A DNA stretch of 64,000 nucleotides from Symsagittifera roscoffensis (taxonomy: Eukaryota; Xenacoelomorpha; Acoela; Convolutidae), in NCBI RefSeq assembly GCF_963678635.1, contig NC_087063.1, positions 26,841,649-26,905,648 of the forward strand, in the 5' to 3' direction. How positions within the stretch are numbered: the stretch's first letter is position 1; each line of letters starts with the position of its first letter. This document shows positions 35,387 to 47,000 of this stretch, piece after piece. Under the pieces are notes generated by a model. That model made no database searches. It was given only the letters and a program-made list of their open reading frames with translations, and was not told where the DNA came from. The translations under genes were made by a program, and so were the position numbers.

Positions 35387-36520
35387 CCCGGGATGACCAA
35401 AAATACTAGTCATTCAATTTCCATATACGTAAAAATGCTAGTCATACACTTTCCATACAATTCCATACGTACAGAAAATTCCATCAAAGGTCTATGATTA
35501 GTATTTTTTCATATAATGGAAATTGTATGACTAGCATTTTTCCATAAACCAAAAATTTTGATTTTTTACATTTTAATTTCTCAAACTTTTTTTGGTTGTG
35601 TTTGTAACCGAACACAAATGACATAAACCTTGATTACTCAAACGTAATAACCAAAGGTTTGGCCGTCTCGCATTAAAAATGCATTGGAAACAGCCTGATA
35701 TTTGTTACTTCTGTCTCACACAAATAAAATAACAAAAGTAATGAACTTTTCAATTTTAGCAATAATTTTCAAAGATGATTATTTCTAGTATTTGAATTTT
35801 TAAATTACCAGACATTGATCAAGGCATACAAAAACATGTCATACCAAAACAAAGAGGAGTTTTAAGCGTTTTTGAAAAAAGTTATGAAGAGAAAAGGAAA
35901 AAAATCCAATATTAGTATATCCAGGACTACGTTATACGCACAAAAAATTAAAATTTGCATGCAAAAATTTTTTTCAAAAAATGTTTGTTTGAATACGAAA
36001 ATCAGTTTGCGATTGAAAAAAAAAACACAAAAAAATTGTTGGGGGCAATTTTCAAAAATACTTTGAAAAATTTTTGTCGTCGCCATCAAAAAATTGCTAG
36101 TCATACAATTTCCATATATGGAAATTGTATGACTAGTGTTTTTTTTTCAGAAAACAAAAATAAAAAATAGTCGAAGTTTTTAGTTGTAGCAGCCCAAAAA
36201 ACGCTTAAATGTTTTGCCAGCTGTTGAATTGATTGTTCAAAGCTTTTTTTCACAAAAGTTTTTTTTGTAAAAAATTGCTAATCATACAATTTCCATATAT
36301 GAAAATTGTATGATTAGCATTTTTTTTTTCATACCATTTTTTTCCTTTTTTTTATGAAGAGATACCAATTTCGATACCAAAACAACTATAAAATACCTTT
36401 GAAATTCGAGTAAACTCATTTTGCGAAAATGTATGAAATTTGTATGACTAGCATTTTTCCATAGACTAAGTGTATGAAATTGTATGATTAGCATTTTCGG
36501 TCTATGGAGGTCAACCCGGG
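35387..36520. mobile_element. Family C element, 1.13-kb copy with CCCGGG ends
   Basis: It begins CCCGGGATGACC and ends GGTCAACCCGGG, an inverted terminus. Inside are a perfect 40-bp palindrome at 36097-36136 (CTAGTCATACAATTTCCATA and its complement) and a second one, with one mismatch, at 36278-36317. Further single-arm copies of TCATACAATTTCC lie near both ends. It has no coding capacity and I detect no target duplication. Superfamily unknown. Confidence 0.7.
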
Positions 36521-36862
36521 AGAACAAACTGGAAAAAATCTGAAGGTTGAATGATTTTTATCATATGTTACGTTTTTTCCAGAAATAAACTTGTTCCTAG
36601 TTTAACCCTTGTTAAGTTAAGAGCTACTAAAATATGTGCAGAAAATAATAGAGACCATTGACCAGCACCAAAATTATAACCAACCCAAAAGAAGTGTTGG
36701 ATCTACGTAACAAATACCCCCCCCCCTTTCAAGAAAGGGGCCATTTATTAAATAGGCTTAGCTAGTCGAATTTACGATCAGTTAGAATTCAGCAAAATTC
36801 CAATTTACATAGAACGCTCTATTGCTAATTTAAAGCTTTTTTAAAGGGGTGGCAATTTTTTT

Positions 36863-36981
36863 AGTAGATACCATACGGAGGGCGATTGTTAAATATATCC
36901 GACGTGTTTTTTAAATATATCCGACGTACCATACTTAAGTAGATACCATACGGGGGGCGATTGTTAAATATATCCGACGTG
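36863..36981. repeat. 44-bp direct repeat (two copies and a fragment)
   Basis: AGTAGATACCATACGG...AAATATATCCGACGTG occurs at 36863-36906 and 36938-36981 with one mismatch. The last 15 bases occur a third time at 36913-36927. Confidence 0.8.
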
Positions 36982-37097
36982 AAATTTAGAGATGACAAAG
37001 ATAAGGAGAGATGACGAGGCGACAAGCAACAGAAACAACACAAAATATGACCATGAGAAAACAAGAACAAAAGATTATTTACGTTTTTGACTATTTA

Positions 37098-38022
37098 CAC
37101 GGGTTGACATCTGTAGAAGAAAAATGCCAATTATGCAATTCCATATGTGGAGTCTATGGAAAGATAAATACCGTTGGAGGAAAATAACTGATAATAATTT
37201 TTCAATCAATTCATTTTTCAAAAAATATCCTAGATTAGCTGAAAACTCTAACAAAACAAACAAGTGGAAATTTTTGTTACTTGGGAGCAACTTTAGCATC
37301 AAAAAATTAGTTTGAACACAAAATTGCTTGTCATACAATTTCGAAATACAAAAAACTTTTGATATAATTTTTTCCATTGAATAAAACTAAAAGCCGAGCC
37401 AAATTTTCTTCTTTTTTGATCGCAAACTTGCTTCTGCGCTCAAATAAACTTTTTACGAAACTTTGTTTTAGCAATTTGTCTATAATGTAGTCTAGGCTAC
37501 TTTTCTCACTTAATAAATTCCAAAGTTAAAAAAATTGTATATTTTTCTGGGAGAGAATCTAAACATTTATTTACCTGGAAAACATCACCAAATTCAATTT
37601 ATCTGCGTGATAATCGCCACTTACATTTTGGATTTTTAGGTAAAAAAAATTCTCTGGGAGTGTGCATTTTGAAAATTCATTAATGGAAAAAAGTGTTTTT
37701 CATACAATTTCAGAGAAAAAAACTTAGGAGAAAAAACTTCTTTTATATGTTCAGTATAGCAAAAACCTTCACATACAATTTCATAGAACAAAAAAATGGG
37801 TATGCTGTTTCCAACAGGTTTTGTAAAAAAAAGGGATAGCAAAAAGTTTGCAATTTTACCGAAATGTTTGAATAAAATGCTTATTATACAGTTTCATTGT
37901 ACGGTAAAATAATTGCTTATTTTGCTATTTGAATAGGTTTTCCCAGAAAATTTGTTTGAAATCATATGACCAAGTTTTTTTTTCAGTATAAATTTGCATG
38001 ATATGATTTTTATCAACCCGGG
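37098..38022. mobile_element. Family C element, older 0.9-kb copy
   Basis: The ends are CACGGGTTGACAT and ATCAACCCGGG, inverted copies of the CCCGGGTTGACC terminus. Several CATACAATTTC words lie inside (37332, 37700, 37770). It is more diverged than the 35387 copy. It has no coding content. Confidence 0.6.
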
Positions 38023-38102
38023 TGAAGGCAAAATAGAGAAGTGTACGGAAATGGGAAAAATGCGTAGAACCAATCTACTGATACTGTTATATGTACAAAT
38101 AA

Positions 38103-38446
38103 TTGTTCCGAATTTCGATACGAAAGTAACGGTATATTTGTGCTCGGGGTGGGTTTTTTTTTTCTTCAGACAAATTTCGACTTTTTAATTAGCCATTTTT
38201 GACGGAATTTTTTTAATTTCATTCAAAAGGTATTGTTGTCCTGAGCTTAAATTTGAAAAGATATTTCACCTGTGATCATTTTTCGTAAAGTTATGGGGGT
38301 TTAAAGATTGCCATTTTGGCCAATTTGGGACACTTAACGCGCGATATATTTCGCGCTATTAACGCGTAAGCGGAGAGTTAATCCGTCTTAGAAATCGTTC
38401 CAAATTGGTTTAACGAAGCTTATTTGCCATAATTGATTTGTTACAA
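38103..38446 (+). mobile_element. Family B (Helentron-like), 5' two thirds
   Basis: The left end TTGTTCCG and the full family body run as far as ATTGATTTGTTACAA. The element then meets an inverted family B copy at 38447. The flanking base on the left is T. Confidence 0.8.
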
Positions 38447-38840
38447 CTGTTCCGACTGCCTCTTAAGGTCTATAGAGCAGTTATAACATGAAAAAAATGC
38501 AATAAAATAAAATGAATCTTATTTAATTTGAGATTTATTCGTAACAAAAATCCCCCCACACGCCGCATAAAGTACAAAGTGATACATTTCGCTCCTTGTA
38601 ACATATCAATTATGGTAAATAGCCTGCTTCAACCAATGTGGTACGGTTTCAATGACGAATTAAGTCTCCGCTTACACGTTAATAGCGCGAAATATATCGC
38701 ACATTAATGGTCCCAAATTGGTCAAAATGTCAAAATTTAAACCCCCATAACTTTGCGAAAAATGATCACAGGTGAAATATCTTTTCAAATTTAAGCTCAA
38801 CACAACAATACCTTTCGAATGTTAAAAAAAATTCAAAATT
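38447..38840 (-). mobile_element. Family B (Helentron-like), inverted truncated copy
   Basis: On the minus strand it carries the family body and ends at AGGCAGTCGGAACA without the final stem-loop. Its 5' quarter is also missing. Together with the preceding copy it makes an inverted pair. Confidence 0.75.
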
Positions 38841-38914
38841 TATTGCAAACGTGATAAGCGCAAAAATATCGCCGAACTTGGTCAACTTCTATTTGTTTGC
38901 TTCAGTCGCGGTTG

Positions 38915-39180
38915 TTGTTCCGACTTTCGTAACAAAATAACGGAGTATTTCTACTCGGGGTGTTCTCTTTCTTTAGAAAAAGTTTGACTTTTTAATTAGC
39001 CATTTTTGACAGATTTTTTTTCTGTATCATTCAAAAGGTATTGTTGTCTTGGGCTTAAAGTTGAAAGATAATTTCGGCCAATTTGGGACAAATAACGCGC
39101 GATATATTTTGAGCTATTTACGCGTGAGCGGAGATTTAATCCGTCTTAGAAATAGTTCCGAATTGGTTGAAGGAAGCTTA
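38915..39180 (+). mobile_element. Family B (Helentron-like), 5' half abutting another copy
   Basis: It runs from TTGTTCCGACTTTCG to GGAAGCTTA. At that point a complete family B copy begins directly. It has an internal deletion in the middle of the body. Confidence 0.75.
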
Positions 39181-39726
39181 TTGTTCCGACTTTCGATACG
39201 AAAGTAACGGAATATTTGTGCTCGGGGTGGGTTTTTTTTTCTTCAGACAAATTTCGACTTTTTAACTAGCCATTTTTGACGGAAATTTTTTATATCATTC
39301 GAAAGCTATTGTTGTCCTGAGCTTAAATTTGAAGAGATATTTCACCTGTGATCATTTTTTGTAAAGTTATGAGGGTTTAAAGATTGCCATTTTGGCCATT
39401 TTGACCAATTTGGGGCAGTTAACGCGCGATATAATTCGCGCTTTTAACGCGTAAGCGGAGGTTTAATCCGTCTTATAAATCGTTCCAGATTGGTTGAACG
39501 AAGCTTATTTGTCATAATTGATTTGTTACAAGGAACGAAATCTATCTTTTTGTACTTTATATGGCTTGTGGGGTGATGATTTTCATAAAAAATTTCAAAT
39601 TTTAAAAAAAAAAATTTCATTTTTTTATTTCATTTAATTTTTAAAATGTTATTACTGCTGCTCCATAAACCTTAAAAGGCAGTCGGAACATTCAGGGCTT
39701 GGCCCTGATACGAGCAGTCTTGTTTT
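39181..39726 (+). mobile_element. Family B (Helentron-like), complete copy
   Basis: It starts TTGTTCCGACTTTCG, has the short inverted word CTTTCGATACGAAAG at the 5' end, and ends AGTCGGAACATTCAGGGC, TTGGCCCTG, then GAGCAGTCTTG. GTTCCGACT at the 5' end is repeated inverted (AGTCGGAAC) about 45 bases from the 3' end and is followed by a CAGGGC/GCCCTG stem-loop. It sits between T and T with no target duplication. It has no coding capacity. This is the layout described for non-autonomous Helentrons (HINE/DINE-1). Confidence 0.85.
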
Positions 39727-39834
39727 AATTTACTATGAGTTACTTTTTAAAGCCAAATTTCAGTAACTTCCTATGGACAGGGCAAAATTTTTATTGTGGC
39801 CGCACGTTCTGGCTTTGCGGTTTGTAAAGCATAT

Positions 39835-40170
39835 ATTTGTTTTGTTCCTACTTAACATTTGTGCCTGGGGTGTTTTTCATTCAGAGAAGTTTAGATTTTC
39901 TAACTAGACCTTTTGGTAATTGTTTATACCATTTAAAAGACATTGTTATCTAAAGTGCAAAATTAAAAAGAAGTTTTTACCAGCGTCCAATTGTTCCTGA
40001 GTTAAGAGACTTGACTTTAAAGACTAATTTCACCACTTAATTTCAAATCGGCGTTTCTTTTACGCGATATAAACCGTGCTGTTAAAGATTAAGCGCCAAA
40101 ATAAGTCATTACAATTGAATTGAGGCCAGCAATTTGAAAAGATTGATACGCTACCAGGCGCAAGATATGT
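39835..40170 (+). mobile_element. Family B, old diverged copy
   Basis: The landmarks GTTCCTACTTAACATTTGTG, GGGGTGTTTTTCATTCAG and CTTTTACGCGATATAAACC follow the family order with heavy divergence. Confidence 0.5.
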
Positions 40171-41423
40171 AATTTTGTATCAATGGTGTACTGTTAGATA
40201 AAATAGATACATCAAACATGAAAAACAGTTCCATTTTTTTGCACGTTTTTGACAATTTTTCAAACAAAAAGTTTTTATCGACGTTAAAGGGCATTCGTAA
40301 TTATGTTTTTGTCTTTCTGAGCTTTGCCATGCTAATAAAATTGCAGTGCATACATAACCAGTTTTTCTAAACCACTTGATGACAGTTTTGCACAGCTTAA
40401 TGAAAGTAGGGCTACAAATTTTTGTGTTCATTTTTGGGCTCTGATTATTTGTTGTCTCTCAACTCAGCGTCTTTGTTACATAATTTATGATTGCCGATAA
40501 CTAAAACGTTTCAACGGCTCAGTTTTGAAATTTTATTTATCGTCACCAAGCACAAAAATAGACATAAAACAAGGATAGCCGATTTCACATTAATGGAAAA
40601 TTACAAAAGAAACCTTTTTCTTTTCATGTAAGTGTTTTTTTTTTCATTTTTTTCCGTAAAATTACAAAACTCTCAGAAATGCGTAGACAAGTACCGAATG
40701 AGGGTAGTGTTGATAGTGGTTGTTTTCAATAAATGATCAAAAAACAAATAAATTGTATCAAAAATTTTTGTAGTTTGGCATTTTGATTTGTTTTTTTTTC
40801 TAGAAAATTCTTACTGCCTATTAAATGCTGAAAGAAACTAAAATATAAGTTTTTCTTTTGGGAAGTCTAGTTTTTTTACCCTAAATATTACAGGAATAAA
40901 TGACACACTGACCATAAATGACCTAAGTGGCTCATGTTAATATGACAAAGTTTACACGATCGCTTTACCCGCAAGAAATTCGACGAAAAAATTCAAACTG
41001 ATTTTTCTCAACACAGGGTTTTTAATGTTTTCTAAGGGTTGTTTCATTTATGAATAAAATATTTTAAAAGGAAGTATCACTAGACTCATTTGGTTGAGTA
41101 TCTGTGGTACTTGATTTTGCATGAAAACAAAACAAAAATTTAAAAAAAAATAAAACACTCGACAAAAATAAAAGTCTACCCCAATTTCAATTGTCAGAAC
41201 AAAAACTTTGCATATTTGTTTTTCCAGAGCATCTAACAAAACTGGACATGTCCCAATTTTCGCGGCTATATTTTGATGTTTCATCTCATGTGCTGTCAGC
41301 TTTCCAATTTTGTGATCGATGTGTTCAATGAACGAATAACTAGATAACCGTTGTTTTCTTCAGCAGCAAAAATTAGTACAGCTCTCTGTTAACAGATAGT
41401 ATTAGTTGTATTGATTGTGTCAT
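40171..41423. other. AT-rich DNA, nothing recognised
   Basis: Two minus-strand frames of 78 and 83 codons (41048-41284 and 40180-40431) have no recognisable content. No repeat family of this window is seen here. Confidence 0.4.
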
Positions 41424-41773
41424 CAGGGGCGGACTTAGGGCGGGGGGGGGGGGGGGCGGACGCCCCTTCCCTCAGGGATTCGACCCCCTGCCGACCCAAA
41501 GGGTCCCCCTTTGATACTTTATCAGAAATCCATTTTTAGCAAACCGACCCTAAAATTTTTCTAAAGGCGCATTGGGCGCCAATATATACTAACTTTGAGG
41601 GGGAGCGCGCGCCAAAAAAAACGCGATTTTTTTGACAAAAGTTTTCAAAAAGTGCCCAAAAACGGCTTTTTTGACTGTTTTGTCAAAAATTTGCCTGGGG
41701 CGCAGAAAATTTAAGCCAAAATAGGGGTAAAACAGTGCTTGGGGAGAGCTCGAAAAATCAGTTTGGTCGACAC
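41424..41773 (-). mobile_element. Family A hAT-like MITE, copy 5 (lacks one terminus)
   Basis: The left end CAGGGGCGGACTTAGG is intact with a long G run. The body is very close to the copy at 27142. The opposite end stops at TTGGTCGACAC, about 90 bases short. It is nevertheless flanked by TGTGTCAT (41416-41423) and AGTGTCAT (41774-41781), matching in seven of eight bases. Confidence 0.85.
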
Positions 41774-42189
41774 AGTGTCATATCGTTATCCTCATGAGAT
41801 CTATAAAAACTCTGGTTTTCCAAATCCTAATTTGGAGTGTAAACCTCTTCTTCAGATAAAGATGCACACTGTGAACCAAAAGTTGAACACTTAAAACCCT
41901 AATTAAGTTTGTGAAACAAAACATAATGGATTGTGAACAAAATTACCATGTTCTTCTTTAGATAGCAATTGTTATAAATTTTCAACATATTTTTGTCGAA
42001 ACTCACTCGTTTTTTTGTTTTATATCAAAGTCCTTTTAAATTATTATATTAAATATCAAATTAAAATAAAAATTATCAAATTAATCTTTAATATCACTTA
42101 ATTATCAAATTACAAAAAAGTCACATTCGAGCGTATTTCACCACCAGTATCCTAATGGGAAGCTATCAATAATAAATAACAAATTAGAA

Positions 42190-42723
42190 CAAGACTGCTC
42201 GTATCAGGGCGAAGCCCTGAATGTCCCGACTGCCTTTTAATGTTTATGGAGCAGTAATAACCTATAAAAAAATTAAATATAATAAAATAAAATGAAAAAA
42301 AATTTTTCTGAAATTTGAATATTTTAAATGAAAATCATCCCCCACACGCCGTATAAAATACAAAAGGATAGAAATCGCTCTTTGTAACAAATCAATTATG
42401 GCAAATAAGCTTCTTTCAACCAATTTGGAACGATTTCTAAGACGGATTAAATCTCCGCTTACGCGTTAATAGTGCGAAATATATCGCAAGTTAATTGTCC
42501 CAAATTCGCCAAACTGGCAATCTTTAAACCCCCATAACTTTACGAAAAATGATCACAGGTGAAATAATTTTTGAAATTTAAGCTCAGGACAACAAAACTT
42601 TTTCAATGATATTTAAAAAAAATCCGTCAAAAATGGCTAGTTAAAAAGTCGAAATTGGTCTGAAGAAAAAAAACCCACCCCGAGCACAAATATTCTGTTA
42701 CATTCGTATCGAAAGTCGGAACA
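42190..42723 (-). mobile_element. Family B (Helentron-like), complete copy
   Basis: On the minus strand it runs from TGTTCCGACTTTCGATACG to the stem-loop CAGGGCTTCGCCCTG and GAGCAGTCTTG. Length is 534 bp. The flanking bases are T on both sides in element orientation, without duplication. Confidence 0.88.
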
Positions 42724-43230
42724 ATTATTGATAACTATCAAACAACAATTTTGATAGTTTTGCCAGTCAAAACCTTAGTAAATCTGCTACAGTCATCAAA
42801 ATTTAATCATATTCGAATTCTACTTTGCTCTACAAAAATTATACACTTTCGTCAGAGTAATGAATTTTCTGAGAAAAATTAGTTAAACTACCAAGCCAGT
42901 TTGTTATTCAATTTTTTTGTCTTAACAGCAAAAGCGAAAAGCAATCAATCATAATGGATTTTTGTTGTCTAAAATATTTTCAAAATAATCGATTCCCAAA
43001 AAATTTAGACAAAAAAGTATTTATTTAATTTCACTTAAATTTTTTTTTGACTTAAGTTTTGGTTCTCGTCGTGCAAAATATTGCAAGAAACTCTGCATTT
43101 ATCAAATAAGTAATGCAAAAATTTTGCAAAGCGAGCGCACGACCTACTCAATTTCCAAACCTGAACTTTTTCAAACTTCAAAACGATTCCGTTAACATCT
43201 CCTCCTTAAAATTTGCCCCTTTGCTTCCTT
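42724..43230. other. AT-rich DNA, nothing recognised
   Basis: No gene or window-wide repeat is seen between the family B copy and the large hairpin. Confidence 0.4.
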
Positions 43231-43557
43231 ACGCACATAAAATGTTTTCTACGCTTTAAACTAAAGTGGGCTATTTGTTGTTCAACTTGACCGCTCAACT
43301 TTGACTTTTGTCACTGTTTTTATGTAAAACAAATGCCCTAATTTTTCTCCTTTCATCAATTTTTTTTAAAAATTTATTAGAAACTCTGGGGTGGGGGTGC
43401 TCAGAGTTTCTAATAAAATTAAAAAAAATTGATGAAAGGAGAAAAATTAGGACATTTGTTTTACATAAAAACAGTGACAAAAGTCAAAGTTGAGCGGTCA
43501 AGTTGAACAACAAATAACCCACTTTAGCTTAAAGCGTAGAAAACATTTTATGTGCGT
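43231..43557. repeat. 327-bp near-perfect inverted repeat (hairpin)
   Basis: Arms of about 155-160 bases start ACGCACATAAAATG and end CATTTTATGTGCGT, separated by a 14-base G-rich spacer (around 43388-43401). Only a handful of arm mismatches are visible. The mirrored frames at 43295-43480 and 43308-43493 encode nearly the same peptide because the arms match. No target duplication is apparent outside. Confidence 0.9.
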
Positions 43558-43598
43558 TCAAATTCTCAGTGGAAAAAAAACTCGATTATAATGGAGTT

Positions 43599-44051
43599 GG
43601 GGGCGTTCAACAGTGCCGAAGTACAACAGTGCCGAATCTAAAAATGTTGTCAAAAGTTCCACAGATTGAGAATAATTGATTGTTTTTCTAGTTTTGTTTG
43701 GGATTAGCTGGCAATTTGCTTGAATACCGTTTTGTTTTGGAGCGAAACCGAGAAAAAAATAGCAATTTGCCGTGTTATTTGTTTGTTCAAAAAAATTTTT
43801 GACGCTGCGTTTGAGAAATTTTTTACCTGTGGAATCAATTAAACTGGCCATTTTTGACTTTGCAGCTTCCGTCGACTCAAATTAATTTACTTGTCATTGA
43901 TTTGGAATGAGTAAAAACATTATTCAAATTCAACCTTAAAAAATAACCTTCGAGGTAGGCCTCTGGCTGGTTAACTTAGAGAAATTTTCGGCACAGTTGA
44001 ACAATATTTTGTCTTCAGCATTGTTGTACTTTGGCACTGTTGTACTGCCCC
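43599..44051. mobile_element. Family F MULE-like MITE with 9-bp duplication
   Basis: The ends are GGGGGCGTTCAACAGTGCCG and its imperfect complement ending GTACTGCCCC. The 9-bp AATGGAGTT is exactly duplicated (43590-43598 and 44052-44060). A G-rich tip with a 9-bp duplication is characteristic of Mutator-like elements. Each inverted end contains ACAACAGTGCC-like words twice in tandem. There is no transposase; length is 453 bp. Confidence 0.82.
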
Positions 44052-44060
44052 AATGGAGTT

Positions 44061-47000
44061 TCATAGTTTTCATCTATAAAAGTAAAAAAAAAATAAACTA
44101 TTATAATTGATTTGCAATGTATTTTAGCTTTTTGCTAAGTAATAGCAATATAATTCATTTGTAATCGATTTTAATTGATAATTCTTCACTTTTATAGACA
44201 TTGTATTGACAATGTAATTCAAATTTAATCGATTTTTATCCATGGAATTTCAATGCGGGAAGGCAGCATTTAGCGACTTCAACACTAATAATTAACGTTT
44301 AACAATGTTAAAGGTGATATTTTCGGTAGTTATACGTTTTGTTCATCGCTTCGTTTAAATGCAGATTCTAGAAACCCAGAAACACTAAACTTTCAAATTG
44401 AAATGGCATTTTTTAAAACGGTTTTCATTTTGACTTCAGGCATATTTTGGTCGACCAATTAAAAGAGATATTGTTCAAGTTATAGCTTACTTAAAATACA
44501 GATTATTGATCAACTAGAAGAAGTTCTCATACCTGATACTATTTTGTAGTTGCAGATAAAGCAAACATAACTGCAATAGATAAAAATTGCTCAAAAAACC
44601 GATTTAAGGCATTTGATATTTTTTATTCGGCGTTTATTTGTGGTAAGTTGTTGTTTGTTGTTTGAAAGGACTTGCGTGATCGAATAGTTGGACTAACTCA
44701 AATTTTTTAAATTAAATGTCACCGGCAGCTCGTAGATTTGATATCTATACAGTTGTCAAAGTTCGTTTCCTATAAAGATAATTTGAGAATTTGCAATATT
44801 TTGAACCAAATCAGTGTCGTGGGATTAACCTGGCGCAAAAGCGAAAACAAGTTGATCACACCAGGAAAAGCTTTCATCGATTTCATTACAAGTGGCTTCG
44901 ATGAAAAATCATAAAAGATCTTTGGCCGTGTCCCCTTTGATTGACAGCTAGTCCACATTGGAGGGATAAAATCGACCAACAGATATATCTCAACTAATGT
45001 CCCAATGATCCGATTAAATTGGAGGAAGCGCCAAGGTGTTTACACTTAATTTAAAGTGAAATTGAAGGATTTTTAGTTTGAGGTCGAAAACTCGCGTGCG
45101 TGGGCGTCCCCTTTTTGCGTCTTCCGGAATATAATATAGAGTATAGTGGTGTTGCGGCGCATCCAGTGTGATGGTGCCCAGTAGTTATATAGCACGCTCG
45201 CTGCAATTTAGCAATAAATTAATGGGCTCATAATTAATTTAAACTCCAGCTCAACCTAATAATAGTTAGCCTCTGGGTTAGGCTTTTGACTGGTTTTTGA
45301 CTTTGTTTTGCAAAAAAGAGTAAAGAAAAAACAATATGCGTTTTAATTTGATGAGAAAAAACTATTAGTTTTCTAAGCAACTTCAACGAATCCTATTTGT
45401 CAGTTGTCCCTATTATAATTGATACTATACACAAACGATTAAGCTCTCTTGCCTACATTGTTCTAATATTTAACAATTCCGAGAGTCCTAGGGTGAATTT
45501 TGACCTAAAATTCTAAAAACTTGAAAAAAAAATATTAATTTTATAAAAAATTTGTATACCGTTTGTTTCAAAGCAGAAACTGAAAGTATACTTCAAATTG
45601 GCTTCTATCAAAAAAGAATACGAAAAAAGACCAGTAAATCAGGAAAAGTCCTATATGTCTTGGCTGCGCTTCAACGTTTAAAAAGAAAGCTTAAAGGAAA
45701 CTGCAACTTTTGGACTCGCCGATATATTTTTTCAAATTATAATATGAGTAGTAGAGCTGAATACTGTGATAAAACTCGCATGTCTTAATTCGTTTTGAAA
45801 CATTATGGAGAGGGAGGGGGCTATTCACCGCTCATGTGTTACTTTTAAGTCATCATAGATAAAATCTTAAGAAAAAGACTCGCAAAATGAGAAAACCCTT
45901 AAAAAACCCGGAAGAATATTATATTTTCCTTTGATCTTAATGTGAAACGAAGAGCGGTAAAACATCAAAGCCTTTCAGGCGTCAATTTTTTTTTCATTTG
46001 AAAGGGTTTTACAGATCAAACTTAAATACTGGAGCTTCCAGCTGCAAACTGAAAAAAAGTTTCTCATATCCTGTGTTGTAATTGTTCTTATTTAGGACAT
46101 TTGTTGGGCTTTTCTTCGGATTTGAACAAAATCGGGCAATTTTCGGTTGAACTTTGATCCGCTCTTGATGCTGAATGAATTTTGACACTGTGGGATGAGC
46201 ATAACCCATTCCTAATTGAAAAATGGTATGCCATTCTTAGTTTATAATCCTCCACACTCGTTTTTTTTTTTTAGAACAATCAAGATATGACTGGAACTGC
46301 TCTTTCTCAGTTGTTGTGGCGTCGAATGCTTCTAAAGCCAACATCGCATTCAGGATTGAGAGCCAGCGCAATGAATATTTTCATTTTTTTTTTAAATTAT
46401 CTGTCTTTTTTGTATTCAACCGCCAGTCTTAATTCTTGTCTTTTTCGCTAATTGACCTGCGTAAAATGAAAAAACGTACTTCTTTACAAATTTCTCTTTT
46501 TTCCGAAATCAATTACAATGTCTGTTGGCTCTAATAGGGGCTTAAAATCACGTAACACCCAAATTGATCGTTTTGCAGTTGATTTTTTTTTCAATAAGAA
46601 AATAAACCATTGGAAGGGAGCATTTGTTTGTAATACCATGTACAGTCTATAGTTGTTGAAATATTGGTGGATCACTTTTAAATGTGCCATCAGCGTGCAA
46701 GTTGTGTAACGCTCGAAAATCTCCATGTTGACTTCAGTGGCGAACACAAGGTTGCAATCCCCCGGCCTCGAGTCATGAGCCAACAAATCCTCCCCATTTA
46801 GAGTGGTTTGAAGACGCAGAAGTATTACAAACCTATAGGTTTTTTGTTAAACCTATTTGACATTTTTGCGCAAGTTTCTCCACAATGTTTAACTGCTGTG
46901 CACTTTAACTGTCATGCTTTTTCAATTATGAACATAATTTCATTTTGAAAAAAAAAAGTGAAAATGTTCAAACACATACAGATAGTTTACTTTTCAACTT

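Noticed and set aside
43295-43493. Two overlapping opposite-strand genes with the same peptide
   Set aside because: They are the two arms of a hairpin read from each end.
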